From contig JAHLWS010000075.1 in the NCBI GenBank assembly GCA_019057795.1, forward strand, positions 1 to 64,000: 64,000 nt of DNA. Direction: 5' to 3'. Each line of letters starts with the position of its first letter. Within the stretch, counting starts at the first letter, position 1. Source of the stretch: Promethearchaeota archaeon. GTDB taxonomy: Archaea > Asgardarchaeota > Lokiarchaeia > Sigyniarchaeales > SOKP01. Positions 46,846-55,611 of the stretch are shown in pieces. The notes under the pieces are model-generated. The model was not told the DNA's origin. It was given only the letters and a program-made list of their open reading frames with translations, and did not search any database. The translations under genes and the position numbers were made by a program.

Positions 46846-46865
46846 TAATATTTATTTTGATTCTA

Positions 46866-47069
46866 CTAGTCAAAATATTTAAATCCTAATAATTTCAGAT
46901 TATCGTATTCGGTGTGCAAAAATTCTCGTATTGCAGTTCTTATTGCTTCTGATCTACTAGCTGTAATTTTCATTTTTATTAATTTTTGAATATTTTCATC
47001 GTAAATCTCAGGTATGTTGATAGTTATGTTTTGCATTTTTGGTTTCTTTTCTTTTTTATTGTTTGGCAA
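46866..47069 (-). CDS. Ribbon-helix-helix DNA-binding protein
   Basis: 67 residues. The RHH fold is clear: strand QNITINIPEIYDENI, helix IQKLIKMKI, then SRSEAIRTAIREFLHTEY. A second Met (residue 12) directly before QNITI may be the true start. Such proteins are CopG/NikR-like repressors or antitoxins. No toxin gene is adjacent, so an ordinary transcription factor is more likely. Confidence 0.8.
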   Translation of the reverse strand: MPNNKKEKKPKMQNITINIPEIYDENIQKLIKMKITASRSEAIRTAIREFLHTEYDNLKLLGFKYFD

Positions 47070-47335
47070 TTTAACTTAACCCAATCTTATTAATTTTTAA
47101 ATTCAAGTTCAAAAGGAGGTATTATTTTGAATTACAAATGCTATAGTATTCTTAGCCCTTAATAAATTCCAACTTTTTAATAATAAATTATAAGTTAAAC
47201 TTGTATATAAAATTATCTCTCCGATTATGAAGGTATTTAAAGAACTCTATATCAGATGTAAATAATTTTGATGTGTTTATCTTTATACTGAACAATTAAT
47301 GTTAACAATTTAAGGTAGTGTGAAAAAATTTTATA

Positions 47336-48010
47336 TTATTTTCTATCTTCCTTTTTAATGTAGCGACCTCTTGTTTCTATTGTAGTCATGTTTCTTATGA
47401 TTTCTTTGCTTTCATTTACTTTTGCTTCTCCATATTCTGTGCGATAACCGTCTAAAAAGGCATCAAAACAAATTTTATAATCAATACCATGAGAAGAGAG
47501 TAAAACTCTTTTAAAAAGATGGAGATCAACGCTTTTATCTTCAATAGAATCGGAGTAATTGTGGAGTCCAAAATCTATAATGAAAATTTCTTGAATTGGA
47601 GTAATAATGATATTGCTTGTGGTAATATCACCATGAATATGGCCATTTTTGTGTAAAATAGCTATATATTTACCGATCTCATTAAAAATTTGCTGTTTTT
47701 TATCGTCTTCTATTGATTTCATAAAATCTTTTAATTTTTCTCCTTTAATATACTTCATTACGATTGTAGAGTTCTCAGTGTCAATTTCGTAAACTTGAGG
47801 AACATTTACACCATAGTTTTTAACTTTTATCAGGGCTCTAGCCTCGTTAAGGGTTCGACTAACGCGTATTTTTTTATCGAGCTGCTCTATACGATAACTT
47901 TTAGGGCTACGGAGTTTAAATATAACTTCTTTACCAAACCAATGACCGTAGAAAAGACTTGCTTCAGCACCCTTGTGACTAAGTTTTTCTATAACAATCT
48001 CATTAATCAA
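47336..48010 (-). CDS. bud32: KEOPS kinase Bud32
   Basis: 224 residues, ATG. A minimal protein kinase/ATPase: IKGEKLKDFM, then GHIHGDITTSNIII (catalytic loop), FIIDFGLHNYS (DFG) and SVDLHLFKRVLLSSH. Bud32 drives the KEOPS complex that adds threonylcarbamoyl to tRNA A37. It lies 13 bases downstream of kae1 as a separate gene, whereas several archaea carry a Kae1-Bud32 fusion. Confidence 0.94.
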   Translation of the reverse strand: MINEIVIEKLSHKGAEASLFYGHWFGKEVIFKLRSPKSYRIEQLDKKIRVSRTLNEARALIKVKNYGVNVPQVYEIDTENSTIVMKYIKGEKLKDFMKSIEDDKKQQIFNEIGKYIAILHKNGHIHGDITTSNIIITPIQEIFIIDFGLHNYSDSIEDKSVDLHLFKRVLLSSHGIDYKICFDAFLDGYRTEYGEAKVNESKEIIRNMTTIETRGRYIKKEDRK

Positions 48011-48023
48011 TCTCTTAAACCAC

Positions 48024-49031
48024 CTAATCTCTCCAAGGAATTATGATTTGATCCATGCGCTCTTTAGGGTTTATTTGCGTTTCTAAAACTGTATGACCCC
48101 CTTCAGCTTCATACCTTAGAAGGCCAGTCCATCCAATCATTGCGCCATTATCTCCCGCGTATTTTAAAGGAACAACTTCAAACCTCGCGCCATGTTCTGC
48201 ACTTATATATTTAATCATTTCTTGCAACCTTTTATTAGCAGCAACACCACCAGTTAATAAAACTTCTTTTTTTTCCGTGTGAGCTAAAGCCCTTTCGGTA
48301 ACTTCAGTTAACATAGCAAAAGCAGTTTCTTGCAACGAATAAGCAACATCGTTTAAATTATATTTCTTATTATAATCTTTGGACTCTAATAACCTCTTAG
48401 CGGCTGTATAGAGTCCTGAAAAAGATAAATCCATACCTTTCACAACGTAAGGCAAAGACAAATATTTATTTGATTTTAACGCTAATTTTTCGATTTTTGG
48501 GCCTCCAGGATGGGGTAATCCAACATCTCGAGCAAATGAATCTATTAAATTACCAATAGGAATATCGAGAGTCTCTCCAAAAATTTGATAACTTCCAGAC
48601 TCATATGCACTAACAATCGTATTCCCACCTGATACATATAAAGTTAGAGGATCCTCAATTTTACACATTAGTCGTCCAATCTCTATGTGAGCAATGCAGT
48701 GATTAACCGCTACAATTGGAATATCTAACAGTTGAGTCAACATTCTAGCAGCTTGGGCACCAATTTTTAATATAGGTCCTAAACCAGGGCTCTTACTAAA
48801 TGCGATTAAATCAATATCATGTATTGAAATACTTGCCTCTAATAACGCCTGGTTTATAATATTCATAAAATTATTAAGATGTTGCTCTTTTACTAATGCT
48901 GGATGAAGACCACCTTTTTCAGGAATATACATATCATTAACAAGACTAAATACAGTTCCATCAAAACCTATGATACCCACGCTCCAAGTGTGAGCCGTAG
49001 ATTCAATACCTAAAATTTTTTTTAATTTCAT
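48024..49031 (-). CDS. kae1: tRNA threonylcarbamoyltransferase Kae1
   Basis: 335 residues from the ATG at 49031, which has GGTGAT just upstream; a GTG three codons earlier is also in frame. ASKHA-fold signatures: GIESTAHTWSVGI, metal-binding NHCIAHIEIG (His-x3-His), LYVSGGNT and KEVLLTGGVAANKRL. It transfers threonylcarbamoyl to A37 of ANN-decoding tRNAs. It is transcribed with eS31 upstream and bud32 downstream. Confidence 0.96.
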   Translation of the reverse strand: MKLKKILGIESTAHTWSVGIIGFDGTVFSLVNDMYIPEKGGLHPALVKEQHLNNFMNIINQALLEASISIHDIDLIAFSKSPGLGPILKIGAQAARMLTQLLDIPIVAVNHCIAHIEIGRLMCKIEDPLTLYVSGGNTIVSAYESGSYQIFGETLDIPIGNLIDSFARDVGLPHPGGPKIEKLALKSNKYLSLPYVVKGMDLSFSGLYTAAKRLLESKDYNKKYNLNDVAYSLQETAFAMLTEVTERALAHTEKKEVLLTGGVAANKRLQEMIKYISAEHGARFEVVPLKYAGDNGAMIGWTGLLRYEAEGGHTVLETQINPKERMDQIIIPWRD

Positions 49032-49123
49032 CAAAATCACCTAATAATATAAATATAGCAATGTTAATATGGTGTATTAAAAGGAGGTACTGAATAAGAT
49101 AGTTTGGAGTTTATTATTAGAGT

Positions 49124-49351
49124 TTAAGTTGACTTAGTGCGTTTTCGAGGGGTTCGGGTTCTACTATGTCTTGCAACTGTAGCAGCTCCCTTCTTACCTT
49201 TTCTTTTGAATATAGTGTATCCACACTTTCCGCACGACCATCTATCGTAGTGGTTCGCGAGAAATACCGAGGGGGCACACTTAGGACAGACTCTATGTGT
49301 CCTAACTAATTTACCATCTTCAATTTTATAAAATTTGGATGCGTTTGACAT
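49124..49351 (-). CDS. rps27ae: Ribosomal protein eS31 (S27ae)
   Basis: 75 residues, ATG. The zinc ribbon CPKCAPSVFLANHYDRWSCG with a following KCG gives the four cysteines, then a basic tail ending in RTRTPRKRTKS. In eukaryotes this protein is fused to ubiquitin; no ubiquitin-like part is attached here. Confidence 0.95.
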   Translation of the reverse strand: MSNASKFYKIEDGKLVRTHRVCPKCAPSVFLANHYDRWSCGKCGYTIFKRKGKKGAATVARHSRTRTPRKRTKST

Positions 49352-49388
49352 AAATTCTTCAATTTATTTTTTAATTAATTTAATAGTT

Positions 49389-49745
49389 TTATTCGTATTC
49401 AAATAAGTGTTTGTAAGGTTCTTTTCTTTTCTTTAATTTATAAATTTCTTCTCGCGTGTCTTTGGGCAAATTTCGCACTTGAATATGAAAAGGCTCATAG
49501 AATTGAAGTTCTTTAGAGTTCTTGTAAATATTTGCTACTCCTACATCGTATGAGCTACCGAAATGAGTTTTTATTTTACGAATTATTGTATATTTTTCGT
49601 TTGCGTTTTTCAACGCTGCAATTTTCTTCTTCACATCTAACCTATTAGGTGTACTGGCATTAAAATGATCGATTCTGAATTTTAATTCCGTTCGATCGAT
49701 TAACGGGTTTACTTTTTCTTCCAAAATTTCAATATTAAACGACAT
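49389..49745 (-). CDS. rps24e: Ribosomal protein eS24
   Basis: 118 residues, ATG. NPLIDRTELKFRIDHFNAST, then DVKKKIAALKNANEKYTIIR and FGSSYDVGVANIY are the conserved blocks. It lies 37 bases upstream of eS31 in the same transcript, the order seen in most archaea. Confidence 0.95.
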   Translation of the reverse strand: MSFNIEILEEKVNPLIDRTELKFRIDHFNASTPNRLDVKKKIAALKNANEKYTIIRKIKTHFGSSYDVGVANIYKNSKELQFYEPFHIQVRNLPKDTREEIYKLKKRKEPYKHLFEYE

Positions 49746-49862
49746 TTTGAACCTTTTTAATACTTTTTTTCTCAGATAATCAGTTAATTTAAAGATAATT
49801 CTGAGTTATAAAAAATTAAAGAAACAATAAAAAATAAAATTTTGGTTTTTTGTAAGAAAAAT

Positions 49863-50078
49863 ATGATAAAATCTAAAAATTACTTGTTGAAAACAAGAAT
49901 TATGATAATCTTTGAAGTGGCATTATTTATCATTTTGATGGTATTGTATTTGCTTCTAAAAAATGTAGTCGCCGGAATATACGTTAGCATCTTTGTTGGT
50001 TGCCTATTTTTGTGGGTATTATTGTTTATTTTAACTTTTAATCTCTATAATAAAGTAAAAAATATAAAAATGGAGTGA
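49863..50078 (+). CDS. Small two-helix membrane protein
   Basis: 71 residues from an ATG at 49863; the longer TTG version (49842) adds seven residues. Two hydrophobic helices: IFEVALFIILMVLYLLL and GIYVSIFVGCLFLWVLLFIL, with Lys-rich ends. Six bases separate its stop from the dephospho-CoA kinase start, so the two genes are probably cotranscribed. No family is recognised. Confidence 0.6.
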   Translation: MIKSKNYLLKTRIMIIFEVALFIILMVLYLLLKNVVAGIYVSIFVGCLFLWVLLFILTFNLYNKVKNIKME

Positions 50079-50084
50079 TTTAAG

Positions 50085-50666
50085 ATGGATAAAAATTTAA
50101 AAATCCCTCCAACCGAAAGGCATAAGTTTTCTCAGCCTTTAGGTAAATTAATTGCAGGAACGCGAAAAGAAACAATCTCTGAAGTAGAAGAACATATAAG
50201 AAATTATAAAAAAGCTAATTTTGAAGTAAAATTATATTTAGTTGGAGATATCGTAACAAAGGATTTTCTCGCGAATGAATTTCTAAAATCTTTTGTTAAA
50301 GTTTGCATCATTGACGAAAAAACTCAAAGAAATCAAATTAAAATAAAGATTGAGGATTTCTTTGAAGAAATCATTGAATTTGAAAACCCTGAAGGAGGTA
50401 TTAAAAAAGAAAGTTTTATTCTTTTAGATGAGATTATAACATCTAATAAAAGAACATTATTTAAAGTTATTAAAGGCGAAGAAGATTTATTAGTCTTGCC
50501 GTTGGTTCTGAGCATCCCTCTTAACGAAACGATTAAAAGTTTAGTGTTTTACGGCCAACCACCCATAACGGATTCAAAGCGCCAGATTCCCGAAGGTATC
50601 GTTATGGTAGATGTTAAAAAAAGGATAAAAAAAATTGTAAAGAAATTCGTATCGTTAATGAATTAA
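50085..50666 (+). CDS. GTP-dependent dephospho-CoA kinase (DUF359)
   Basis: 193 residues, ATG. Family blocks in order: FSQPLGKLIAG near 15, LVGDIVTKDFL near 52, the FENPEGGIKKES segment near 100, VIKGEEDLLVLPLVL near 126 and VFYGQPPI near 152. This enzyme phosphorylates dephospho-CoA in the last step of archaeal CoA synthesis. It sits between spt4 and eS24, its conserved position in archaea, but points the other way from all of them. Confidence 0.92.
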   Translation: MDKNLKIPPTERHKFSQPLGKLIAGTRKETISEVEEHIRNYKKANFEVKLYLVGDIVTKDFLANEFLKSFVKVCIIDEKTQRNQIKIKIEDFFEEIIEFENPEGGIKKESFILLDEIITSNKRTLFKVIKGEEDLLVLPLVLSIPLNETIKSLVFYGQPPITDSKRQIPEGIVMVDVKKRIKKIVKKFVSLMN

Positions 50667-50711
50667 TAAAAAAGATATAATACGACTTTATCATTGAGGA
50701 TAAGTACTTTA

Positions 50712-50900
50712 TTACCGTACTCTTAATGCATACTTCCCAGGAAAATGGATCTTTAAATATTCTGCGAATCTAGATCCCGAAGGATTAATAATTATGACTT
50801 CCCCGGTATAATCTTCGCTGAGACTATGGGTTTTGCATTTAGGGCAAATTTGCTCTTTTTTAGTAATTAAGTGGCAATTCTTACAAGCTTTTTCTTTCAA
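50712..50900 (-). CDS. spt4: Transcription elongation factor Spt4 (RpoE2)
   Basis: 62 residues, ATG. The zinc site KACKNCHLIT and QICPKCKTHSLS, then GEVIIINPSGSRFAEYLKI, are diagnostic. With Spt5 it forms the processivity clamp on RNA polymerase. It lies 31 bases downstream of rpoE1 on the same strand. Confidence 0.95.
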   Translation of the reverse strand: MKEKACKNCHLITKKEQICPKCKTHSLSEDYTGEVIIINPSGSRFAEYLKIHFPGKYALRVR

Positions 50901-50931
50901 ATATATTTTCGCCTACTTTTTAATAATGAAA

Positions 50932-51525
50932 TTATTCTTCGCTGACTTCCTCTTCCAGTTGTTTCTTATTCTTTGCTTCTTTTTCAGCGTACTCTTCCGC
51001 GATATCCGCTTCAATCCATTCTTGTTTCCCTAAAAACTTTTGGCGCATCGTCAAACCTAGTTTGCCGCTCCGCCCAGTACCTAAAGAGACGGCAATTATT
51101 TTTGCCCTCACATCGTTGTTAACTTCAAGAATTTTTCCCGTTTCTTTACCAATAAATCGATTACCGACCTGTTCAAATGAGATATAATCATCGCATATCT
51201 GGGAGACGTGAACTAAGCCATCTAACGGTCCTAAACGTATGAATGAGCCAAAATCTACTAACTCAACAACCTCTCCCTCAACAACCTCTCCGAGTTTAGG
51301 TTTAAAAGTTAAAATGGAGAATTCTACTTTATGAAAGGTGCTAGCGTTTCCAGGAATAATGATACCAAGTCCTACATCAAGTACATCAACAATAGCAATA
51401 ATAAAACCGTAATCTCTCGTGATAATTCCTTCATATTCGTCACTAAGGATAATTCTTGCGCTTTCTTCTTTTTTTTTGCCAAAGAGAAAAGGAGGTATCT
51501 CAACTTTAGTAGCTAGTTGCACCAA
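50932..51525 (-). CDS. rpoE1: RNA polymerase subunit E' (Rpb7)
   Basis: 197 residues if TTG at 51525 is used. VEIPPFLFGKKKEE opens the RNAP7 N-terminal domain and GEVVEGEVVELVDFGSFIRL starts the S1 RNA-binding domain. An acidic tail follows. Orthologues usually begin M-Y/F-KLV; here the in-frame codons just upstream read ATC TTT AAA TTG GTG, so the expected Met codon is ATC and the frame stays open further upstream without ATG. Translation probably starts at the TTG, or the genome differs by one base at this point. Confidence 0.93.
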   Translation of the reverse strand: MVQLATKVEIPPFLFGKKKEESARIILSDEYEGIITRDYGFIIAIVDVLDVGLGIIIPGNASTFHKVEFSILTFKPKLGEVVEGEVVELVDFGSFIRLGPLDGLVHVSQICDDYISFEQVGNRFIGKETGKILEVNNDVRAKIIAVSLGTGRSGKLGLTMRQKFLGKQEWIEADIAEEYAEKEAKNKKQLEEEVSEE

Positions 51526-51699
51526 TTTAAAGATTTCAGTACACCAGTTATTTTTGTTAATATTATTGTTAATAATAGTTAATATTGTTAAGACAAATTA
51601 AGCATAAAATTAATAATTTGTGATTTTTTCGTAATAACATATTAAGCTTAGGTGATTTTATATTTTGAAAAACTGTAAAATTAAGAAAATATCCTAATT

Positions 51700-52092
51700 T
51701 TATATTAATTGCGCTATTTTTTCGCAAGTTCTTCTACAATCTAATAAAATTAACCCGAGCCGAACCTCTTTAGTTGTAGAAACTGTTAATACCGCATTGG
51801 GACCAGCTTGCATTACTAAAAGATACCCGTTGGAACCTTTTATATACAACTGGTCGAAATCACCCTTTCCCATTTCGATAATCGCTCTTTCGGATAATGA
51901 TAGAAGGGCGGCTGTCATTGCGGCAATTCTCGTCTCGTCTATGCCTTGTGGAAGTGCAGAAGCGATCGGAAGGCCTTCAGCTGAGACTATGGCAGCAGAT
52001 TTTACTTCTGGAATTGCTCCAAGAAGTCTTTTGAGTATATCATCAAGACTATCGGGGGTATTGGGGTCCATTACTGACACTTTCTCCTTCAC
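51700..52092 (-). CDS. Roadblock/LC7 protein
   Basis: 130 residues; residue 8 is also Met, ahead of DPNTPDSLDDIL. IPEVKSAAIVSAEGLPIASA, then RIAAMTAALLSLSERAIIEM and LLVMQAGPNAVLTVST are the roadblock pattern: one domain with central sheet and two flanking helices. In MglB-like and eukaryotic systems such proteins regulate Ras-type GTPases. A Rab-like GTPase gene lies 2.7 kb away, and Asgard genomes hold many of both. Confidence 0.92.
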   Translation of the reverse strand: MKEKVSVMDPNTPDSLDDILKRLLGAIPEVKSAAIVSAEGLPIASALPQGIDETRIAAMTAALLSLSERAIIEMGKGDFDQLYIKGSNGYLLVMQAGPNAVLTVSTTKEVRLGLILLDCRRTCEKIAQLI

Positions 52093-52366
52093 TAAATTTT
52101 TATTAGATAAATGTTATTTATTAGAATATTTATTTTAAATAGTCTATTTATTTTAAATAGATTGGTACTTTTTATTTTTATTTTTTATTCTGTTATATAA
52201 AAATCTACTCTATTATAGGTTTATTAAAGTTTATAATATGTAGATAAAGATATGTGCCTTGCTATAACTATTATCCAAAATTACCCTTATAATTTTATCG
52301 TTTCTAAAAAACAATTCTTATTTAGTGTTTTTTTATAAGCTTTATATGTTACATCGTTGGACGAGA

Positions 52367-52600
52367 AAGAGGTTAAAGGTTGTACTTTTGATAAAACCTC
52401 TAAGAAAGTATTCATGTTGATTTAGGTCATCAATAAGTTATTTGTTTTCTTCCTTCATAATATAGCGAAACACGCAACGATTAGCTCCAGTATCGTGTCG
52501 AGATTCGAGATCCAGGAGTGAGGTATTTTTTACCAAGTTCCTTTTTTTGGTGAGGACATCACCCAAGTATTGAAAATCTAAGCCTTGGGTTTTTTTTTCT
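52367..52600 (+). ncRNA. Candidate structured non-coding RNA
   Basis: A gap of more than 600 bases between the roadblock gene and a kinase-like gene holds a less AT-rich block full of inverted repeats. It begins about 25 bases after a TATA-like TTTATATG (about 52340-52348). GAGGTT pairs with AACCTC; ACGAT with ATCGT and CTCC with GGAG near 52476-52518; GGTGA with TCACC (about 52549-52562); and ACCCAAG with CTTGGGT, directly followed by nine T. The last hairpin plus T run looks like a terminator. No long open frame crosses it. I could not match it to RNase P, SRP RNA or tRNA. Confidence 0.4.
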
Positions 52601-52727
52601 TTAAATCATCCAATTTCATCAAAAAATACAATTAATTTTTGTTAATAATTTAATAGAAGAAACAAAAGAATAATTATTTAATAGTTAATTATAAAAATAA
52701 TTAACTTTACTGATTAAATTGCTGATT

Positions 52728-53882
52728 ATGGAATATTGGGTTTTAGTGGAGGGTCTTTATAATACAACATTATCGGTGTTTTTTTTCGTTCTTATGAGTT
52801 TGATGTATTATATTGGGATTAAGGGATATAGGGCAAAAAACAAGTATGGGGGCACCTCGTCGATTCTTTGCGGAGTTTGTTTTTTAATTTTTGGATATTA
52901 TAACTCTGTTGTCGGATTTTTAGCATTCCCTTACAACGGGTTTATGGTGTGGTGGATTGGTATGACACTACTTTTTAATCTCTTATTTACAAGAATCATC
53001 AGAACGATTATAAATAAAATGAAGAGAGAGGAGAAAAACGAATTTAATAATAAGGAAGGTATAAATAAAGAAAAAACGATTTTAAGGAGATACATTAGAA
53101 GAATGACGAAAGAAGACCCTTATAGAGAAGAGATCCCGTTTAGGATGGAGTTATTCAGAAAAAGTTTTCATTTATCGGGATTCTTAATATTTTTAGCTTT
53201 TTTTGGTTTTATGGCAATCCCTCCAATAACTCTGCTGGTAAATGATAGCGTTATAACATTTATTAACCAAATTGGACCATCTTATGATTTATTATGGGGG
53301 GATATAGCCGATTTTCCGTATGGTTTTGGAGATTTTCGAGCTGTTGTGGAGATTACTATGTTCGCTTTAATTGCTGCTTTAGCCTTTACTATTGTATCTG
53401 ATATAATTCGAATCGTCTGGGGTCCAGAATACTCCTTCTTTAACTTCCTATCAAAGTCCTTATTGAGAAATAAAGAAAAAAATGCTGTCGGACCGCAAAT
53501 TTACATAATAACGGGATTTATTTTTGCTTATATGCTTTACATGGCGGGGCTAATTCATATTTTTGTGTTTTTTGCGGGAATATTTATAGCGTGCCTTTCA
53601 GATGCATCTGCTGCTTTAATTGGAAGGAGATTTGGAAAGCATAAGATTACGCTTAGAAATAAAGACGTTAAATCTGTTGAAGGTTTTATTGCTGGCGTAG
53701 CCGTCGCATATATTATTGGTTTTATATTTGTAGGACCAATTTATGCAATAATGGGAGCTCTCGTTTTCTTTCTAATTGATTATTTACCGTCAGTTACCGC
53801 GGATAATATATTAAATCCCATTTTTATTCCAATTGGGCTTCAACTTATGATATTCTTATTTGGATTACCTGTTGGTTGGTAA
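52728..53882 (+). CDS. Phytol/dolichol kinase-family membrane protein
   Basis: 384 residues from the ATG at 52728 (a TTG three codons earlier is less likely). About ten hydrophobic segments. The C-terminal part has the CTP-dependent lipid kinase pattern: CLSDASAALIGRRFGKHKIT, KSVEGFIAG and DYLPSVTADNILNPIFIP. FRKSFHLSGFL near 145 is the usual start of that domain. It probably phosphorylates an isoprenoid or diacyl-type alcohol. It is related to the kinase half of the two fusions at 18.4-21.1 kb. The next gene's longest frame overlaps its 3' end. Confidence 0.82.
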   Translation: MEYWVLVEGLYNTTLSVFFFVLMSLMYYIGIKGYRAKNKYGGTSSILCGVCFLIFGYYNSVVGFLAFPYNGFMVWWIGMTLLFNLLFTRIIRTIINKMKREEKNEFNNKEGINKEKTILRRYIRRMTKEDPYREEIPFRMELFRKSFHLSGFLIFLAFFGFMAIPPITLLVNDSVITFINQIGPSYDLLWGDIADFPYGFGDFRAVVEITMFALIAALAFTIVSDIIRIVWGPEYSFFNFLSKSLLRNKEKNAVGPQIYIITGFIFAYMLYMAGLIHIFVFFAGIFIACLSDASAALIGRRFGKHKITLRNKDVKSVEGFIAGVAVAYIIGFIFVGPIYAIMGALVFFLIDYLPSVTADNILNPIFIPIGLQLMIFLFGLPVGW

Positions 53883-53928
53883 TAGAAAGGTAAAGCATAT
53901 AAAAAAAATAATCTTATTAAATTTATCC

Positions 53929-54774
53929 ATGCGAGAATTAGTTGACGAATTAAAAGATATCGAACTAGCGATTTTTGACTTAGACGGAGTCATTTACCGA
54001 GGAGATCTATTAATTTCTAATAGCGACAAAGTGATACAAGAATTAAAAGACATTTCAATTAAAGTTGTATATAATTCCAATAATTCTACTGTTACAAGAC
54101 AGATGTATGTCGGGCGTTTAAAGGGTTTAAATATTATAAGTAAAGCGTCTGATTTTTATACTAGCGCTTCGATTACATCGGAAGAAATTACAAATCTAAA
54201 GCAAAATGCAACTATTTTTGTCATCGGTGAAATTGGTTTAAAGGAAGAATTAACAGCAAAAGGTCATAACATTGTCAACCCTTCTTCAAACTATGAAAAG
54301 GTTGATTTTGTCATCGTGGGTTTAGATAGAGAATTCAACTACAAAAAGCTAGTGTTCGCTCAGGATTGTATTTTACAAGGTAAGGCTCAATTCTACGCTA
54401 CAAATTCCGATTCAACATTACCTGCTGCGAGTGGATTACTTCCTGGAGCAGGAGTGATGGTGAACGCAGTAGAAACATGTACTAACAAAAAACCTCTAAA
54501 AATTTTTGGTAAACCCAATCCTTACGGGATTCAAATGATATTAAACCATACGAAGGTATCACCGGATAAATCAGTGATATTCGGGGACCGTTTAAATACA
54601 GACATTTTAGCGGGAAATCGAGCCAGAATTAATACTGTACTCGTATTAACAGGGGTCACGACTGAACTTGAGGTTAAAAAAATTCAAGAAAAAGCTATTC
54701 GCTCTCAAGTTATTGATAAGAATTTAATTCCTAATTTAGTTATAAAATCCCTTTTAGGAATTTTTAAAAAATGA
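53929..54774 (+). CDS. HAD-superfamily phosphatase, NagD type
   Basis: 281 residues from the ATG at 53929; a longer TTG frame would overlap the kinase-like gene by 23 bases. DLDGVIYRGD (Asp17, Asp19), NSNNSTVTRQM, KIFGKPNPYG and VIFGDRLNTDI are motifs I-IV of the NagD/phosphoglycolate phosphatase branch, with the C2-type cap between. In archaea close relatives dephosphorylate glycerol-phosphate or sugar phosphates. Position behind the lipid-kinase-like gene suggests a lipid or glycerol-phosphate link, which is inference. Confidence 0.88.
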   Translation: MRELVDELKDIELAIFDLDGVIYRGDLLISNSDKVIQELKDISIKVVYNSNNSTVTRQMYVGRLKGLNIISKASDFYTSASITSEEITNLKQNATIFVIGEIGLKEELTAKGHNIVNPSSNYEKVDFVIVGLDREFNYKKLVFAQDCILQGKAQFYATNSDSTLPAASGLLPGAGVMVNAVETCTNKKPLKIFGKPNPYGIQMILNHTKVSPDKSVIFGDRLNTDILAGNRARINTVLVLTGVTTELEVKKIQEKAIRSQVIDKNLIPNLVIKSLLGIFKK

Positions 54775-54779
54775 GTAGA

Positions 54780-55322
54780 CTAAATTATACCCGCTCTGTG
54801 CATCATTAATTTAGTAATTTCATAAAAAATATCTTCCACATTTCTTCCGTCCTTAGCAGAACATTCAATGTATCCGAAAAGGTTATTCATTTTAGCCATA
54901 TCAAAAGCTTCTTTGCTAGAAACGGCTCGCTTATAGTTTAAGTCTAATTTACTCCCCACCATAATTATAGGTAACTGTTTATCTTGAGCTCCAATGAATC
55001 CTTTTTTAAAAATTTCCATCCAATCGGGAAAATTTTTCAAACTGCTAAATCTTGTGATATCATACAGAAATATTCCACCAGAAGCTCCAATTACATAACT
55101 TGGTAAAAGAAATCTGAAGCGAGTCTTGCCAGCAAAATCCCATATCTGAAGAGATATCTTCTTGCCGTCTACTTCTAACTTTTTGACATGAAAATCAACT
55201 CCAATTGTGATCGTCTGAGCGGATTTAAACACTCCGGTAAGATATCTACCTATTAAAGTAGTTTTTCCAACTCCACCATCTCCAAAAAGACAAATTTTAA
55301 ACATTAAATCGCTTTCAACCAT
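54780..55322 (-). CDS. Ras/Rab-like small GTPase with altered active-site residues
   Basis: About 180 residues from the ATG at 55322; the frame extends four codons upstream. G1 GDGGVGKT, switch I region TITIGVDFHVKKL, G3 WDFAGKTRF, G4 GSKLDL and G5 ECSAKDG are all in order. Two differences matter: the Gln that activates water in Ras (WDTAGQ) is Lys here, so intrinsic hydrolysis may be slow, and the G4 Asn (NKxD) is Ser. No C-terminal cysteine for prenylation is present. Membership in the Asgard expansion of Rab/Ras-like GTPases is clear; the partner is unknown. Confidence 0.93.
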   Translation of the reverse strand: MVESDLMFKICLFGDGGVGKTTLIGRYLTGVFKSAQTITIGVDFHVKKLEVDGKKISLQIWDFAGKTRFRFLLPSYVIGASGGIFLYDITRFSSLKNFPDWMEIFKKGFIGAQDKQLPIIMVGSKLDLNYKRAVSSKEAFDMAKMNNLFGYIECSAKDGRNVEDIFYEITKLMMHRAGII

Positions 55323-55611
55323 TCTTCCCCGCACACTCGCCTGATTTTGGTCGTTTTAATACATGCTTATGGTAAAAATAAACAAAATTTACCATCTATT
55401 TTATTTTTACCGTTTTTTAAAAGTTAAAAGTTTAAATTATTATAATAATAAAAGTTTCTTTTTAAAAATTATTTGTTTCCGATACATATTTTACTATAAT
55501 AAAAAGATTTATTGCTTTTTGATTTTTGTTTTCTGTTTCTGTAATGACAGCTTTTTTCAATTAAAAGTTATATTTTAATTTTATAGTTAATTTTTAAATA
55601 TAGGGGATATA

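Noticed and set aside
47114..47162. Strong AGGAGGT site followed by an 11-codon frame from TTG
   Set aside because: Too short to support as a gene, and no downstream gene on that strand that a leader could control.
52470..52530. tRNA-like T-loop (GATTCGAGATC) within the candidate RNA
   Set aside because: The flanking bases do not form a five-base T stem, and no anticodon or acceptor arms fit.
55363..55578. 71-codon plus-strand frame rich in Phe, Tyr and Asn
   Set aside because: Composition is what AT-rich spacer DNA gives by chance; no start signal.
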